Assembly (NCBI RefSeq): GCF_015863205.1
Contig: NZ_JACBXQ010000001.1
Span: 62,001-126,000 of the forward strand
DNA: 64,000 nucleotides
From: Facklamia lactis
Lineage (GTDB): Bacteria; Bacillota; Bacilli; Lactobacillales; Aerococcaceae
Direction: 5' to 3'
Under the pieces are notes generated by a model. The model was not told the origin of the DNA. It worked only from the letters and a program-made list of their open reading frames with translations, and made no database searches. This document shows, one piece after another, positions 8,766 through 17,422 of this stretch; position 1 is the first letter of the stretch; every line of letters begins with the position of its first letter. The translations under genes were made by a program, and so were the position numbers.

Positions 8766-9671
8766 ATGTTGAAAATTAAAGAAGATATGATTTATTTGCA
8801 AATTGTTGGTTTATCCTATCAAAAAAGATGGTATTATTTTGCTTTTTACCTAAAATTAGCTAATAAATTAGAGCTAGATCAACAAATGTTGGTAGATTTT
8901 TTGATAAAAAAAGGCATTTGGCAGGAAAAGGAGCAAACTGTTTTTCAAGCTTGGAGACAACATTATCCACTTGTTCGTCGATTAAAGAATCAGTGTCTCT
9001 TTATTTTGGATAGTCTTTATCCGAGCTTGTGGAAACAGCTACCTCAACCACCCATAACGATTTTTTATAAAGGGGATTTAAGTTTATTACGTATGCCTTT
9101 AATCACAATTGTAGGTTCTCGGAAATTAAGTAACTATGGTTATAAAGTAGCCTGTGATTTGTCTAAAATATTAGTAGAAAATGGTTGGATAACAGTCTCT
9201 GGATTGGCCAAAGGAGCCGATTATCAAGTGCATAAGGCTGGTTGTCAATATAGAAAAGGATCTACAATTGGAATTATTGCAACCGGTTTCGATCGGTATT
9301 ATCCTACTGAACACTATACTTTACAAGAAATAATTGGACAAAAACATTTATTGTTGAGTGAATATTTGCCAATGCAACGGGCTCGTAAGCATCATTTTAT
9401 TGCAAGGAACAGACTACTAGCAGGAATGAGTCCTGCCACCATTGTGATCCAAGCTGCTAAACAATCCGGTTCTCTCATTACGGCTAATTATGCGCTAGAC
9501 TATAACCGAACTGTTTATGCGGTACCTGGTCCTATTACAGATAATCAATCTTATGGTTGTAACCAATTGATTTCAGCTGGAGCAATTCCTGTGATTGGCC
9601 TTAAAGAATTAGTTAGCGATCTTAAGCAATTTTATTTTAATCAAGGTTTTTACTTCAATCATTTGGCTTAA
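8766..9671 (+). CDS. dprA: DNA-processing protein DprA/Smf
   Basis: 301 residues. DprA binds incoming single-stranded DNA during natural transformation and loads RecA. The Rossmann-like core shows TIVGSRKLSNYG (about 114-125), VSGLAKGADYQVHKAG (144-159), a RNRLLAGMSP segment and SGSLITANYAL, all family signatures. The N-terminal part (about 1-75) is poorly conserved and would be the SAM-like domain. ATG 8766 has GAGGTGATA upstream. The protein alone does not prove competence, because dprA is kept widely; no com genes are in this window. It sits in the usual rnhB-dprA-topA order. Confidence 0.93.
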   Translation: MLKIKEDMIYLQIVGLSYQKRWYYFAFYLKLANKLELDQQMLVDFLIKKGIWQEKEQTVFQAWRQHYPLVRRLKNQCLFILDSLYPSLWKQLPQPPITIFYKGDLSLLRMPLITIVGSRKLSNYGYKVACDLSKILVENGWITVSGLAKGADYQVHKAGCQYRKGSTIGIIATGFDRYYPTEHYTLQEIIGQKHLLLSEYLPMQRARKHHFIARNRLLAGMSPATIVIQAAKQSGSLITANYALDYNRTVYAVPGPITDNQSYGCNQLISAGAIPVIGLKELVSDLKQFYFNQGFYFNHLA

Positions 9672-9729
9672 TTTTTTTATAATTATAGGTGAAGCATCAC
9701 TTTCTTTATTAAAAATTTCTCTGAATAAT

Positions 9730-9758
9730 TTGACAGAATGCAAAGTTTAGAATAAGAT
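9730..9758 (+). promoter_or_regulatory. Probable sigma-A promoter of topA
   Basis: TTGACA at 9730-9735, a 17-base spacer and TAAGAT at 9753-9758, about 50 bases upstream of the topA start. The -35 box is perfect; the -10 box is a moderate match. Confidence 0.65.
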
Positions 9759-9809
9759 TGTTACGATTTTGCATATTATTACAGAAGGTAGAAAAGGAGT
9801 GATTGTTCA

Positions 9810-11870
9810 TTGGCATATAAATATCTAGTGATTGTCGAATCACCCACCAAGGCCAAGACAATCGATAAATATTTAGGAAGAAATTATAAAGTAGTGGCTT
9901 CAAAAGGTCATTTGCGTGATTTGCCTAAATCAAAGATGGGGGTCGATATTGAAAGTGGCTTCGAACCACATTATATTGCTATTAGGGGACGAGGAGAGAC
10001 AATTAAGGAACTAAGAAAACTTGCGAAGAAAGCTGAAAAAGTCTACTTAGCAAGTGACCCGGACCGTGAAGGTGAAGCAATTGCTTGGCATTTATCATTT
10101 CTGCTAAATTTAGATCGAGATGAAGAAAATCGGGTAGTATTCAATGAAATAACGAAAGAAGCAGTTAAAGAAGCTTTTAAAAAGCCACGTAAAATTGATC
10201 AGGATTTAGTTGATTCTCAACAAGCGAGAAGAATACTAGATCGTATTGTTGGCTATTCAATTTCTCCTTTACTTTGGAAGAAGATAAAAAGTGGTCTATC
10301 TGCCGGTCGTGTTCAATCTACCGCATTAAAGTTAATTATTAATCGAGAAAATGAAATTCGAAATTTTAAGCCTGAAGAATATTGGAAGATCCCAGCTAAG
10401 TTTAAAAAAGGTCGGACAAAATTTGAGGCTGAATTTTATGGTGTGAATGGTAAAAAAATAGATCTGCCTAATGAGACGGAAGTAAAACGTGTAATGGAAC
10501 AATTGGATCTTGAAGCAGATTTCCTTGTAGATCATATAGAAGAAAAAGAACGTAGAAGGAAACCTTATGCTCCATTTACAACCTCTACTTTGCAACAAGA
10601 TGCAGCGAATCGTTTAGGATTTCGTGCTGGTAAAACAATGATGGTTGCGCAGCAATTGTACGAAGGAATTTCAATAAAGAGGAATACAGTTGGCTTGATA
10701 ACCTATATGCGTACAGATTCGACTCGTATTTCACCTGCAGCGAGAGCTAGTGCAACTAGTTTTATCTCAGATACTTATGGAGAAAGCTATGTGGGAGCAG
10801 GACGCAAAGTAGCCAATCAATCGGGAGCTCAGGATGCACATGAGGCGATAAGGCCCTCTAATGTGCAATTAACACCAGAAAGCATTAAAGATTCACTAAC
10901 GAGAGATCAATTTCGTCTTTATTCATTGATTTGGGCTAGATTTCTCGCTTCACAAATGAAAGATGCTGTTTATGATACGATACGAGCGGATATTATTCAG
11001 AATGAAGTGATTTTTAGAGCTAGCGGTTCGAGGATCAAATTTGATGGATTTTTAAAGATATATCCAAGTAAAAATGATAAAGACAATTATTTACCAAGTT
11101 TAGCTGTGAATGATAAAGTTAAAATCGATCAAATAGAGACGAGCCAACACTTTACTCAACCACCTGCTAGATATAATGAAGCTAGCTTAGTAAAGGTTTT
11201 AGAAGAATTAGGAATAGGACGTCCTTCAACGTATGCTCCAACGCTTGAAACATTGAGAAAACGATATTATGTTAAGATGGTTGCGAAACGATTTGAACCT
11301 ACCGAATTGGGTGAAATAGTAAACGGAGTCATGGCAGAATATTTTCCAATGATTGTCGATACTGAATTTACTGCTGGGATGGAGAATAATCTGGACGAGG
11401 TAGAAGAGGGTAAAGAGAAGTGGCAAGGCATATTAGCTGACTTCTACCAAATGTTTGAGAAAGATCTTAAAAATGCAGAGGATCAGATGGAAGAAATTGA
11501 GATTAAAGATGAGCCTGCTGGATTTAATTGTCCAGAATGTGACAATCCAATGGTAATTAAAATAGGACGTTATGGTAAATTTTATGCTTGCTCTAATTTT
11601 CCCGACTGCCGGCATACACAACCTATTATTAAAGAAATTGGAGTAACCTGCCCATCATGTGAAGAGGGGCAAGTGATTGAGAGAAAATCAAAGAAAAACC
11701 GTATTTTTTATGGATGTTCACGTTATCCAGACTGCGAATTTGTTTCTTGGGACAAACCTGTGGGTCGTTCTTGTCCTAAATGTAAGGAGTTTTTAATTGA
11801 AAAAATTTCTCGCAAAGGAAAACAAGTGAAATGTAGTCATTGTGATTATGCTGAAGAAATTGAAAATTAA
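9810..11870 (+). CDS. topA: DNA topoisomerase I (type IA)
   Basis: 686 residues with a TTG start and AAAGGAGTG upstream. It relaxes negative supercoils. The N-terminal Toprim domain carries [12 protein letters not shown] and DPDREGE (83-89). The active-site tyrosine is Tyr299 in [13 protein letters not shown]. The C-terminus from about residue 575 holds three topo-C4 zinc-finger units; the first two have complete CPxC...CxxxPDC patterns and the last is a shorter CPKC...CSHC. A strong promoter precedes the gene and an intrinsic terminator follows it, so it is probably transcribed alone. The next gene is xerC, whereas in most Firmicutes trmFO stands between them. Confidence 0.97.
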   Translation: MAYKYLVIVESPTKAKTIDKYLGRNYKVVASKGHLRDLPKSKMGVDIESGFEPHYIAIRGRGETIKELRKLAKKAEKVYLASDPDREGEAIAWHLSFLLNLDRDEENRVVFNEITKEAVKEAFKKPRKIDQDLVDSQQARRILDRIVGYSISPLLWKKIKSGLSAGRVQSTALKLIINRENEIRNFKPEEYWKIPAKFKKGRTKFEAEFYGVNGKKIDLPNETEVKRVMEQLDLEADFLVDHIEEKERRRKPYAPFTTSTLQQDAANRLGFRAGKTMMVAQQLYEGISIKRNTVGLITYMRTDSTRISPAARASATSFISDTYGESYVGAGRKVANQSGAQDAHEAIRPSNVQLTPESIKDSLTRDQFRLYSLIWARFLASQMKDAVYDTIRADIIQNEVIFRASGSRIKFDGFLKIYPSKNDKDNYLPSLAVNDKVKIDQIETSQHFTQPPARYNEASLVKVLEELGIGRPSTYAPTLETLRKRYYVKMVAKRFEPTELGEIVNGVMAEYFPMIVDTEFTAGMENNLDEVEEGKEKWQGILADFYQMFEKDLKNAEDQMEEIEIKDEPAGFNCPECDNPMVIKIGRYGKFYACSNFPDCRHTQPIIKEIGVTCPSCEEGQVIERKSKKNRIFYGCSRYPDCEFVSWDKPVGRSCPKCKEFLIEKISRKGKQVKCSHCDYAEEIEN

Positions 11871-11882
11871 TTTAAACTTCAT

Positions 11883-11909
11883 AAACCAGTGCTTTCGACT
11901 GGTTTTTTT
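11883..11909 (+). terminator. Intrinsic terminator after topA
   Basis: Stem AAACCAGT/ACTGGTTT (11883-11890 with 11898-11905), a 7-base loop and a T-run from 11903 to 11909. Confidence 0.88.
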
Positions 11910-11994
11910 GTTTACATTATATTAATCTTTTATTAATAGGCAATTGGAGTTTCAAACGTTATAATAGATATAATCTGCTGAAGAGGGGATTATT

Positions 11995-12924
11995 ATGAAA
12001 AAGGAGATCCAGTGTTTTCTTAATTATTTATCAAATGAACGACGTTATTCAGATAACACTATAAAAGCTTATCAACGAGACCTCAATGAGATGGAAGAAT
12101 TTATGGATCAGTCAGGTTCTAGTAAATTAGAAGAATTAGAATACCGAGATATGCGTTTGTATTTAGCTTATTTGAATGAAAAGCAATTATCTTCGTCATC
12201 TATTGCTCGTAAATTATCAAGTTTAAGATCTTTTTTTCAATACAGTATTAGGCAAAGTTGGATTGATCAAGATCCCATGGAACTAATATCTTATAAGGCT
12301 AAAAAGCAACATCTACCTGACTTTTTATATGAAAATGAGATGGAGAAACTTATTAAAGCAGCTGAAAAAGACGATCATCGCTATCACTATCGTAACTTAG
12401 CTATTATTGAATTAATGTATGCAACAGGCATTAGAGTTTCAGAATGTTGTGATTTAACAATTAGTCAGGTTGATTTTTCTGTTCAAATTATTCGGGTGAA
12501 AGGAAAGGGAAATAAGGAACGCATCATTCCTTTTGGAGATCCTGCTGCTCAAGCTGTCAAGAACTACTTAGAGATAGAACGACCTCAATTATCGATACTT
12601 AGTCCCATGATGCAAAGTCCTGGCTATGATAGACTGTTTCTATCCGATAAAGGGATACCAATTAAACCTGATCAAATTCGTACTATTCTAAATACTTTAG
12701 TTAGAAAGCATCAACTAAACTTGGAAATCCATCCACATAAGCTTCGTCATTCTTATGCAACTCATTTACTAAATAATGGTGCAGATATGAGATCTGTTCA
12801 AGAATTGTTAGGTCATGAGAATTTAAGTTCAACTCAAATTTACACGCATATTACAGGAGACCAAATGCGTAAAGCATATTTAAACGCCCATCCAAGGGCA
12901 AGACGTCAATCTAGGGAGGAATAA
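11995..12924 (+). CDS. xerC: Tyrosine recombinase XerC (CodV)
   Basis: 309 residues, a normal XerC/CodV length. It resolves chromosome dimers at dif together with a partner recombinase. The N-terminal SAM-like core-binding domain covers roughly 1-100. The catalytic residues are Arg147 (ATGIRVSE), Lys in VKGKGNKER, His248 and Arg251 (HPHKLRHSYATHLL), His274 (LLGHENLSSTQ) and Tyr283 (IYTHIT). It precedes hslV by six bases, the conserved codV-clpQ-clpY order of Bacillus, which supports XerC rather than XerD or an integron-type integrase. TATAAT at 11969-11974 is a candidate -10 box. Confidence 0.94.
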   Translation: MKKEIQCFLNYLSNERRYSDNTIKAYQRDLNEMEEFMDQSGSSKLEELEYRDMRLYLAYLNEKQLSSSSIARKLSSLRSFFQYSIRQSWIDQDPMELISYKAKKQHLPDFLYENEMEKLIKAAEKDDHRYHYRNLAIIELMYATGIRVSECCDLTISQVDFSVQIIRVKGKGNKERIIPFGDPAAQAVKNYLEIERPQLSILSPMMQSPGYDRLFLSDKGIPIKPDQIRTILNTLVRKHQLNLEIHPHKLRHSYATHLLNNGADMRSVQELLGHENLSSTQIYTHITGDQMRKAYLNAHPRARRQSREE

Positions 12925-12930
12925 AATCGT

Positions 12931-13464
12931 ATGACAACGATCTGTGCAGTAAAAAAAGGCAATCATTTAGCAATGGCAGGTGATGGCCAAGTTACAATGG
13001 GAGAAAGTGTTATTATGAAGGGCGGTGCTCGTAAGCTACGTCGAATTTTTGATGACCAAGTTGTGATTGGATTTGCGGGCGGTGTTGCAGATGCTATTAC
13101 TTTATCTGAGATGTTTGAAGATAAATTGAAAACTCATCAAGGGCAATTAGTACGAGCTGCTGTAGAAGTTGCAAAGCAGTGGCGTACGGATCGAACGTTA
13201 CAAAAATTGGAAGCACTATTAATTGTAATGAATCACGAAAATTTATTGCTAGTAAGTGGAACCGGAGAAGTCATTGAACCAGACGATGGTGTATTGACGA
13301 TTGGATCGGGCGGTAATTATGCCTTAGCTGCTGCTCGGGCTATGCTTCGGTCGAGTGATAATTTAACGGCAAGCCAAATTGCTAAAGAATCGCTGCAAAT
13401 TGCATCAGAAATTGATGTTTTTACCAATGATAATATAATAGTAGAAAGTTTTGAAACTGAATAG
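12931..13464 (+). CDS. hslV: ATP-dependent protease subunit HslV (ClpQ)
   Basis: 177 residues, an N-terminal-nucleophile peptidase of the proteasome-beta type. The N-terminus is MTTICAVKK, so after Met removal Thr is the nucleophile, as in E. coli HslV and unlike the Ser of Bacillus ClpQ. The core shows [24 protein letters not shown] and [16 protein letters not shown]. It assembles as two hexameric rings capped by HslU. AGGGAGGA lies upstream within the end of xerC. The hslU gene starts ten bases after the stop. Confidence 0.96.
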   Translation: MTTICAVKKGNHLAMAGDGQVTMGESVIMKGGARKLRRIFDDQVVIGFAGGVADAITLSEMFEDKLKTHQGQLVRAAVEVAKQWRTDRTLQKLEALLIVMNHENLLLVSGTGEVIEPDDGVLTIGSGGNYALAAARAMLRSSDNLTASQIAKESLQIASEIDVFTNDNIIVESFETE

Positions 13465-13474
13465 GGAGATTTCA

Positions 13475-14890
13475 ATGATAGAATTTACACCAAAAGAAAT
13501 TGTAGCAGAATTAGATAAGTATATTGTGGGACAGAACGAGGCCAAACGAGCGATTGCAGTTGCTGTTCGAAATCGTCAGAGACGTTTAAAACTTGACCCC
13601 ATTATGCAATCGGAAGTTAAGCCTAAGAACTTATTAATGATAGGACCAACAGGTGTCGGTAAGACAGAAATTGCAAGACGATTAGCCAAGATTACGCATG
13701 CTCCTTTTATTAAAGTAGAAGCTACAAAATACACAGAAGTAGGTTATGTGGGTCGAGATGTGGAATCCATGGTTCGCGATCTAGTTGAACAAGCAATTCG
13801 AATTGTACGTAAACAAATGCATGAGGAAGTACATGATCAAGCGTATGAACGAGCGATTAATCGCTTAGCTAAAGTTCTAGTCCCTGCTAAAAGAAAGAAG
13901 AAAGCTAAAGACCCCTCTAAGCAAGGAGATCAATTCAATTCTTTAGGTTTCCCAGGAATGCAAGATTTATTTAAACAATTATCTGGCGAAGAGACAACCT
14001 ATGTAGAAGAAGAAACGGAAGAAATTGCTACCAATCGTCGTCATATTAGACAGCAACTGAGAGAAGGTTTGATCGATAAGCATGAAGTTACAATTGAAAT
14101 TAATGAACCAAAGATTCAATTAAACTCTATGAATCCAGCGATGGAGCAAATGATGGAGATGCAAGATTCGATTAATGCTTTAAAACCTAAAAAAATGATT
14201 GAAAGAACAGTCACTGTTAAGGAAGCACTAGAAATTTTAACAGAAGAAGAAGCAGATCAATTGGTAAATCAAGAAGATATTCATCAGAAAGGTTTACATT
14301 TAGCAGAAGAAAATGGTATTATTTTCATTGATGAGATGGATAAAATCGCTTCCAATAATCAAAATTCAGGTGAAGTCTCCCGACAAGGTGTTCAAAGAGA
14401 CATTTTACCTATTGTTGAAGGTAGTCAGATTCAAACTAAATATGGGATTATTTCGACAGACCATATTTTATTTATTGGATCAGGAGCTTTTCATGTTGCC
14501 AAGCCATCTGATCTTATCCCTGAATTACAAGGACGCTTTCCGATTAGAGTTAATTTAAGTGATTTAAGTCAAAAAGACTTTGTCAGAATTTTAACTGAAC
14601 CAGAAAATGCACTCCTTATTCAATATCAGGCTCTTTTGGCTACTGAAGGAGTTCAAGCTCAATTTGCAGAAGAAGCAGTTGAACAAATGGCTTATTATGC
14701 AGTAACTCTAAATCAGAATACTGATAATATTGGGGCACGAAGATTACACACTATTATTGAAACTGTGTTGGAAGAATTACTATTTGAGGCTGCCAATACG
14801 CCAATGGAAATTGAGATTACAAAAAAGTATGTGGATGAGAAGTTATCAGATAAAGTAGAAAATAGAGATCTCAGTCATTACATACTATAA
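13475..14890 (+). CDS. hslU: ATP-dependent protease ATPase subunit HslU (ClpY)
   Basis: 471 residues. This AAA+ unfoldase feeds substrates to HslV. It starts with FTPKEIVAELDKYIVGQNEAKRA (all in 3-25), has a Walker A GPTGVGKTE at about 57-65, the YVGRDVESMVRDL segment, a charged I-domain insert (about 110-240), Walker B GIIFIDEMDKIA, and a C-terminus that ends in the usual hydrophobic YIL needed to dock into HslV. ATG 13475 is preferred over the TTG at 13451 because GGGAGA lies upstream. In most Firmicutes codY comes next; here it is replaced by an aldose-epimerase-like gene. Confidence 0.96.
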   Translation: MIEFTPKEIVAELDKYIVGQNEAKRAIAVAVRNRQRRLKLDPIMQSEVKPKNLLMIGPTGVGKTEIARRLAKITHAPFIKVEATKYTEVGYVGRDVESMVRDLVEQAIRIVRKQMHEEVHDQAYERAINRLAKVLVPAKRKKKAKDPSKQGDQFNSLGFPGMQDLFKQLSGEETTYVEEETEEIATNRRHIRQQLREGLIDKHEVTIEINEPKIQLNSMNPAMEQMMEMQDSINALKPKKMIERTVTVKEALEILTEEEADQLVNQEDIHQKGLHLAEENGIIFIDEMDKIASNNQNSGEVSRQGVQRDILPIVEGSQIQTKYGIISTDHILFIGSGAFHVAKPSDLIPELQGRFPIRVNLSDLSQKDFVRILTEPENALLIQYQALLATEGVQAQFAEEAVEQMAYYAVTLNQNTDNIGARRLHTIIETVLEELLFEAANTPMEIEITKKYVDEKLSDKVENRDLSHYIL

Positions 14891-14918
14891 AATGAGATAG
14901 TATCAATGGAGGATAGGG

Positions 14919-15812
14919 ATGGTTATACTTGAAAATGAGCATCTTAAAGTGGTATTACAAGAATTAGGTGCGGAAATAAAATCTGTAATTGACAAAGAGA
15001 CTGGTTTTGAATATATTTGGCAAGGTAAAACGAGTGCATGGCCTTATAGTGCCCCTGTTTCATTTCCCATAGTGGGTAGTTTATGTGGCCAAGAATACAT
15101 TTATAATGAAACGTCTTATATTTTAGAGCATAATGGCTTTGCCAAAGATATGGAGTTTATGGTACAAAATCAAACTTCCAATACCGCTAGCTTCAATATA
15201 AAGCATAATAACTTTACTATGGACCATTATCCGTTTGAATTTTCTTTTCAGATTAATTATGTCTTATATGAAAATAAAATTACAGTAACATACGAAGTGC
15301 TTAATCCATCCCATCAAACTCCACTGTATTATGCAATTGGGGGATGTCCTGCCTTTAATGTGAGTCAAAGAAGTCTTCATAACTCGCAAATGGAATATAA
15401 TAGAATTTCAATTATTATCGATCCGAAAGGACAATATTATTATTTACCTTTAGATAAATTTGGATTAATTGAAACCAAAAAGACAAGGTATCAGTCATTA
15501 GATCAAATTGATTTAACTCATAAACATTTTCGTAAAGGGCCTTTAATCTATCAAATCAATCAACAGACCATAGTAGAACTTTGGGATCATACCGAGGGGG
15601 TTAAGATAACATTAACTCCTAGTCGAATGCCATATTTGGCTCTGTGGTCTTCTTATCCGAAGAGAACATCTTTCGTCTCCATGGAACCTATGACTGGTTT
15701 GCCCGATTATGATAATAGTGATGGACAGCTTATTAATAAATTGTCTATGATTAAATTGGAAGCGAATACAATAAATACCCATGATTATACACTAGCCTTT
15801 GAAAGATATTAA
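14919..15812 (+). CDS. Aldose 1-epimerase family protein, LacX-like
   Basis: 297 residues of the galactose-mutarotase fold (beta-sandwich). The sequence follows the LacX/YeaD-type branch: LKVVLQELGAEIKSV at the N-terminus, FEYIWQGKTSAWPYSAPVSFPIVGSL split across 27-55, EHNGFAKDM with the conserved His, YYAIGGCPAFNV with the region of the second His replaced, and a C-terminal FVSMEPMTGLPDY holding the general-base Glu. It probably interconverts sugar anomers, but LacX substrates are poorly defined. GGAGGATAG precedes ATG 14919. It follows hslU by 28 bases and ends before a long inverted repeat. Confidence 0.88.
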   Translation: MVILENEHLKVVLQELGAEIKSVIDKETGFEYIWQGKTSAWPYSAPVSFPIVGSLCGQEYIYNETSYILEHNGFAKDMEFMVQNQTSNTASFNIKHNNFTMDHYPFEFSFQINYVLYENKITVTYEVLNPSHQTPLYYAIGGCPAFNVSQRSLHNSQMEYNRISIIIDPKGQYYYLPLDKFGLIETKKTRYQSLDQIDLTHKHFRKGPLIYQINQQTIVELWDHTEGVKITLTPSRMPYLALWSSYPKRTSFVSMEPMTGLPDYDNSDGQLINKLSMIKLEANTINTHDYTLAFERY

Positions 15813-15827
15813 AATTGCCTCACAAAA

Positions 15828-15883
15828 CTGAAGTAACCCCCAAAAGTGAGAGTTGATATACTCACTTTTGGGGGTTACTTCAG
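15828..15883. terminator. 23-bp perfect inverted repeat between convergent genes, probable bidirectional terminator
   Basis: Arms 15828-15850 and 15861-15883 are exact reverse complements around a 10-base loop (AGTTGATATA). The arm contains C5 and A4 tracts, and the right arm reads CACTTTTGGGGGTTACTT. There is no long U-run after either arm, which is unusual for a terminator. It lies between the LacX-like gene and minus-strand plsY. It could also be the remnant of a small palindromic element. Confidence 0.6.
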
Positions 15884-15900
15884 ATACTAATCCAAATATT

Positions 15901-16518
15901 TTATAAATTGTTCTTTTTTGAAGCACGTAGCCCGAAAGAGACATGGCGTTCTTTGCCTTGAATTATTCTTTGAATATTTTGGCGATGCCGATAAACCATG
16001 AAAAGGGCAATAAGAGCAAAGCCCATGCCATAAATAAGGGGCTCATGAATAATAATCCACACTACGATCAAAGCATAAGAAAGCATTGAAGCCACGCTTA
16101 CTATTGAGAATAAAAATAAAAAACAGACTAGGAGTATAACCTGACTTATTGCTATGAAGAAGTTATATCCTAATAGAACGCCTACAGAAGTAGCGACAAT
16201 TTTTCCTCCTTTAAAATTTCCCCATATAGGATAAGCATGTCCTAAGACACAGGCAATTGCTGTTAGTATGACCACCCAATCAGCTTGGCCTGCAAAGAAA
16301 TGTTTAGCAATCAAAGTTGGAATCCATCCTTTTAAAACATCAACAGTAATCACGATCAGGGCAGCGACAGGGCCGAAATTTCGTCCAATATTCGTTCCGC
16401 CAGAATTTCCGGAACCTAGTGTTCGAACATCTACTTTGTGTACTAATAGTGAATACCACACTCCTGTGGGAATTGATCCTGCTAGATAGGCAGATATTAT
16501 CATAATAAATGCAGCCAT
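15901..16518 (-). CDS. plsY: Acyl-phosphate glycerol-3-phosphate acyltransferase PlsY
   Basis: 205 residues with about five membrane helices. PlsY moves an acyl group from acyl-phosphate to glycerol-3-phosphate, the first step of phospholipid synthesis in Gram-positives. Its three conserved cytoplasmic loops are visible: GSIPTG near residue 15, the SGNSGGTNIGRNFG block (catalytic Ser and Arg), and GHAYPIWGNFKGGK with the essential His. The C-terminus is short and basic. I take ATG 16518 because GAGGAGG stands at the right distance upstream on the minus strand; the ATG at 16533 adds five residues without a ribosome site. The partner plsX is not in the window. plsY often lies beside parE, as it nearly does here. 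Confidence 0.94.
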   Translation of the reverse strand: MAAFIMIISAYLAGSIPTGVWYSLLVHKVDVRTLGSGNSGGTNIGRNFGPVAALIVITVDVLKGWIPTLIAKHFFAGQADWVVILTAIACVLGHAYPIWGNFKGGKIVATSVGVLLGYNFFIAISQVILLVCFLFLFSIVSVASMLSYALIVVWIIIHEPLIYGMGFALIALFMVYRHRQNIQRIIQGKERHVSFGLRASKKNNL

Positions 16519-16596
16519 TTTTAGCCTCCTCACTTTTCTGTATTTATCTTACCATGCAATGAGAGGAGGGGACAAGCTTTGAATTTTACAACAAAA

Positions 16597-16620
16597 ATCA
16601 GGTTCATGATAGAACCTGAT
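16597..16620 (-). terminator. Intrinsic terminator after the minus-strand nitroreductase
   Basis: Stem ATCAGGTTC (16597-16605) with GAACCTGAT (16612-16620), a 6-base loop, and A5 on the plus strand at 16593-16597, which is a U-run when read from the minus strand. Another A5 flanks the other side. Confidence 0.78.
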
Positions 16621-16631
16621 AAAAATTTATT

Positions 16632-17234
16632 TTATTTAATCACTAAAACTTTTTCATCTACTGGCATTTTATCTTTTGGATTAGCTTCTGCTTCAATTGA
16701 ACCAAATGGCATTTGGGCATTTAATTCCCATGATTCTGGTAAGTTTAATGCTTCACGGAGACTACGATCAAATCCTTGTTTATAGCCTACATTAAAGTGT
16801 TGTAAGGTTGCACCAAGATCTAATTCAGTTAAGGCTAACCAGGTAGCATATTGAGTATTAGCTGCGTTTTGTTCTTTATATATTTCTTGTCGTTCTTCAT
16901 TAGTAGGAATATTTGCTTTTATCGCTTCACGATCTTCAAAGAAAAGAATGGTTCCAAAGGCGTTATTTTCCGAACCTTCAAAAAGACCTTTAAAATATTC
17001 ATACATTTCAGCTGGAAGCACTTCTTTTTGCGTTTGGTGAATAATATTCCAAACTTTAGCATTGGCTTCCCCTGTTACGATCACCAGACGGCTTGTTTGT
17101 GAGTTGAAGGCAGTCGGCACCTCAAGAGCAACTTTTCCTATATAATCAGCAATTTCCTCTACCGTATAATCAACATTTTTACCTACTACATAATGTGAGC
17201 GACGTTTAGAAGCTAAATCTATAAATTTTGACAT
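16632..17234 (-). CDS. Nitroreductase family protein (Frm2/Hbn1-like)
   Basis: 200 residues. It begins with LASKRRSHYVVGKNV, the FMN phosphate-binding Arg pair of the nitroreductase fold, and has VPTAFNSQTSRLVIV, an FFEDREAI segment and a C-terminal PxxSWELNAQMPFGSI. The short length and these motifs match the Frm2/Hbn1-like branch, common in streptococci and lactobacilli, which reduces nitroaromatics with NAD(P)H; the physiological substrate is unknown. ATG 17234 has AAGGGAGAG upstream; a longer frame to 17300 lacks one. A TTGACT-17-TAATAT promoter lies just upstream. The gene is divergent from parE. Confidence 0.87.
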   Translation of the reverse strand: MSKFIDLASKRRSHYVVGKNVDYTVEEIADYIGKVALEVPTAFNSQTSRLVIVTGEANAKVWNIIHQTQKEVLPAEMYEYFKGLFEGSENNAFGTILFFEDREAIKANIPTNEERQEIYKEQNAANTQYATWLALTELDLGATLQHFNVGYKQGFDRSLREALNLPESWELNAQMPFGSIEAEANPKDKMPVDEKVLVIK

Positions 17235-17271
17235 AATATTCTCTCCCTTATCTTGTTTGTTTACACTTAAG

Positions 17272-17300
17272 ATATTAAAATAAATGTTTGAATAAGTCAA
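17272..17300 (-). promoter_or_regulatory. Promoter of the nitroreductase gene
   Basis: Read on the minus strand: TTGACT (plus coordinates 17295-17300), a 17-base spacer and TAATAT (17272-17277). It is about 40 bases upstream of the start codon. Confidence 0.65.
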
Positions 17301-17342
17301 GTAGGAATTCTCGTTTTTATTTATCTCTAATTAGTACAAAAA

Positions 17343-17372
17343 TTGCCAATCTTTCCTAATGTCTGATATGAT
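17343..17372 (+). promoter_or_regulatory. Promoter of parE-parC
   Basis: TTGCCA at 17343-17348, an 18-base spacer and TATGAT at 17367-17372, about 50 bases before the parE start. Confidence 0.55.
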
Positions 17373-17422
17373 AATGAAGTTGAAGTGCGTTGAAGGCACA
17401 ATATTTTTTAAAGGGTGAAAGT

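Noticed and set aside
16268-16489. Plus-strand frame opposite plsY
   Set aside because: Antisense shadow of a well-supported membrane enzyme.
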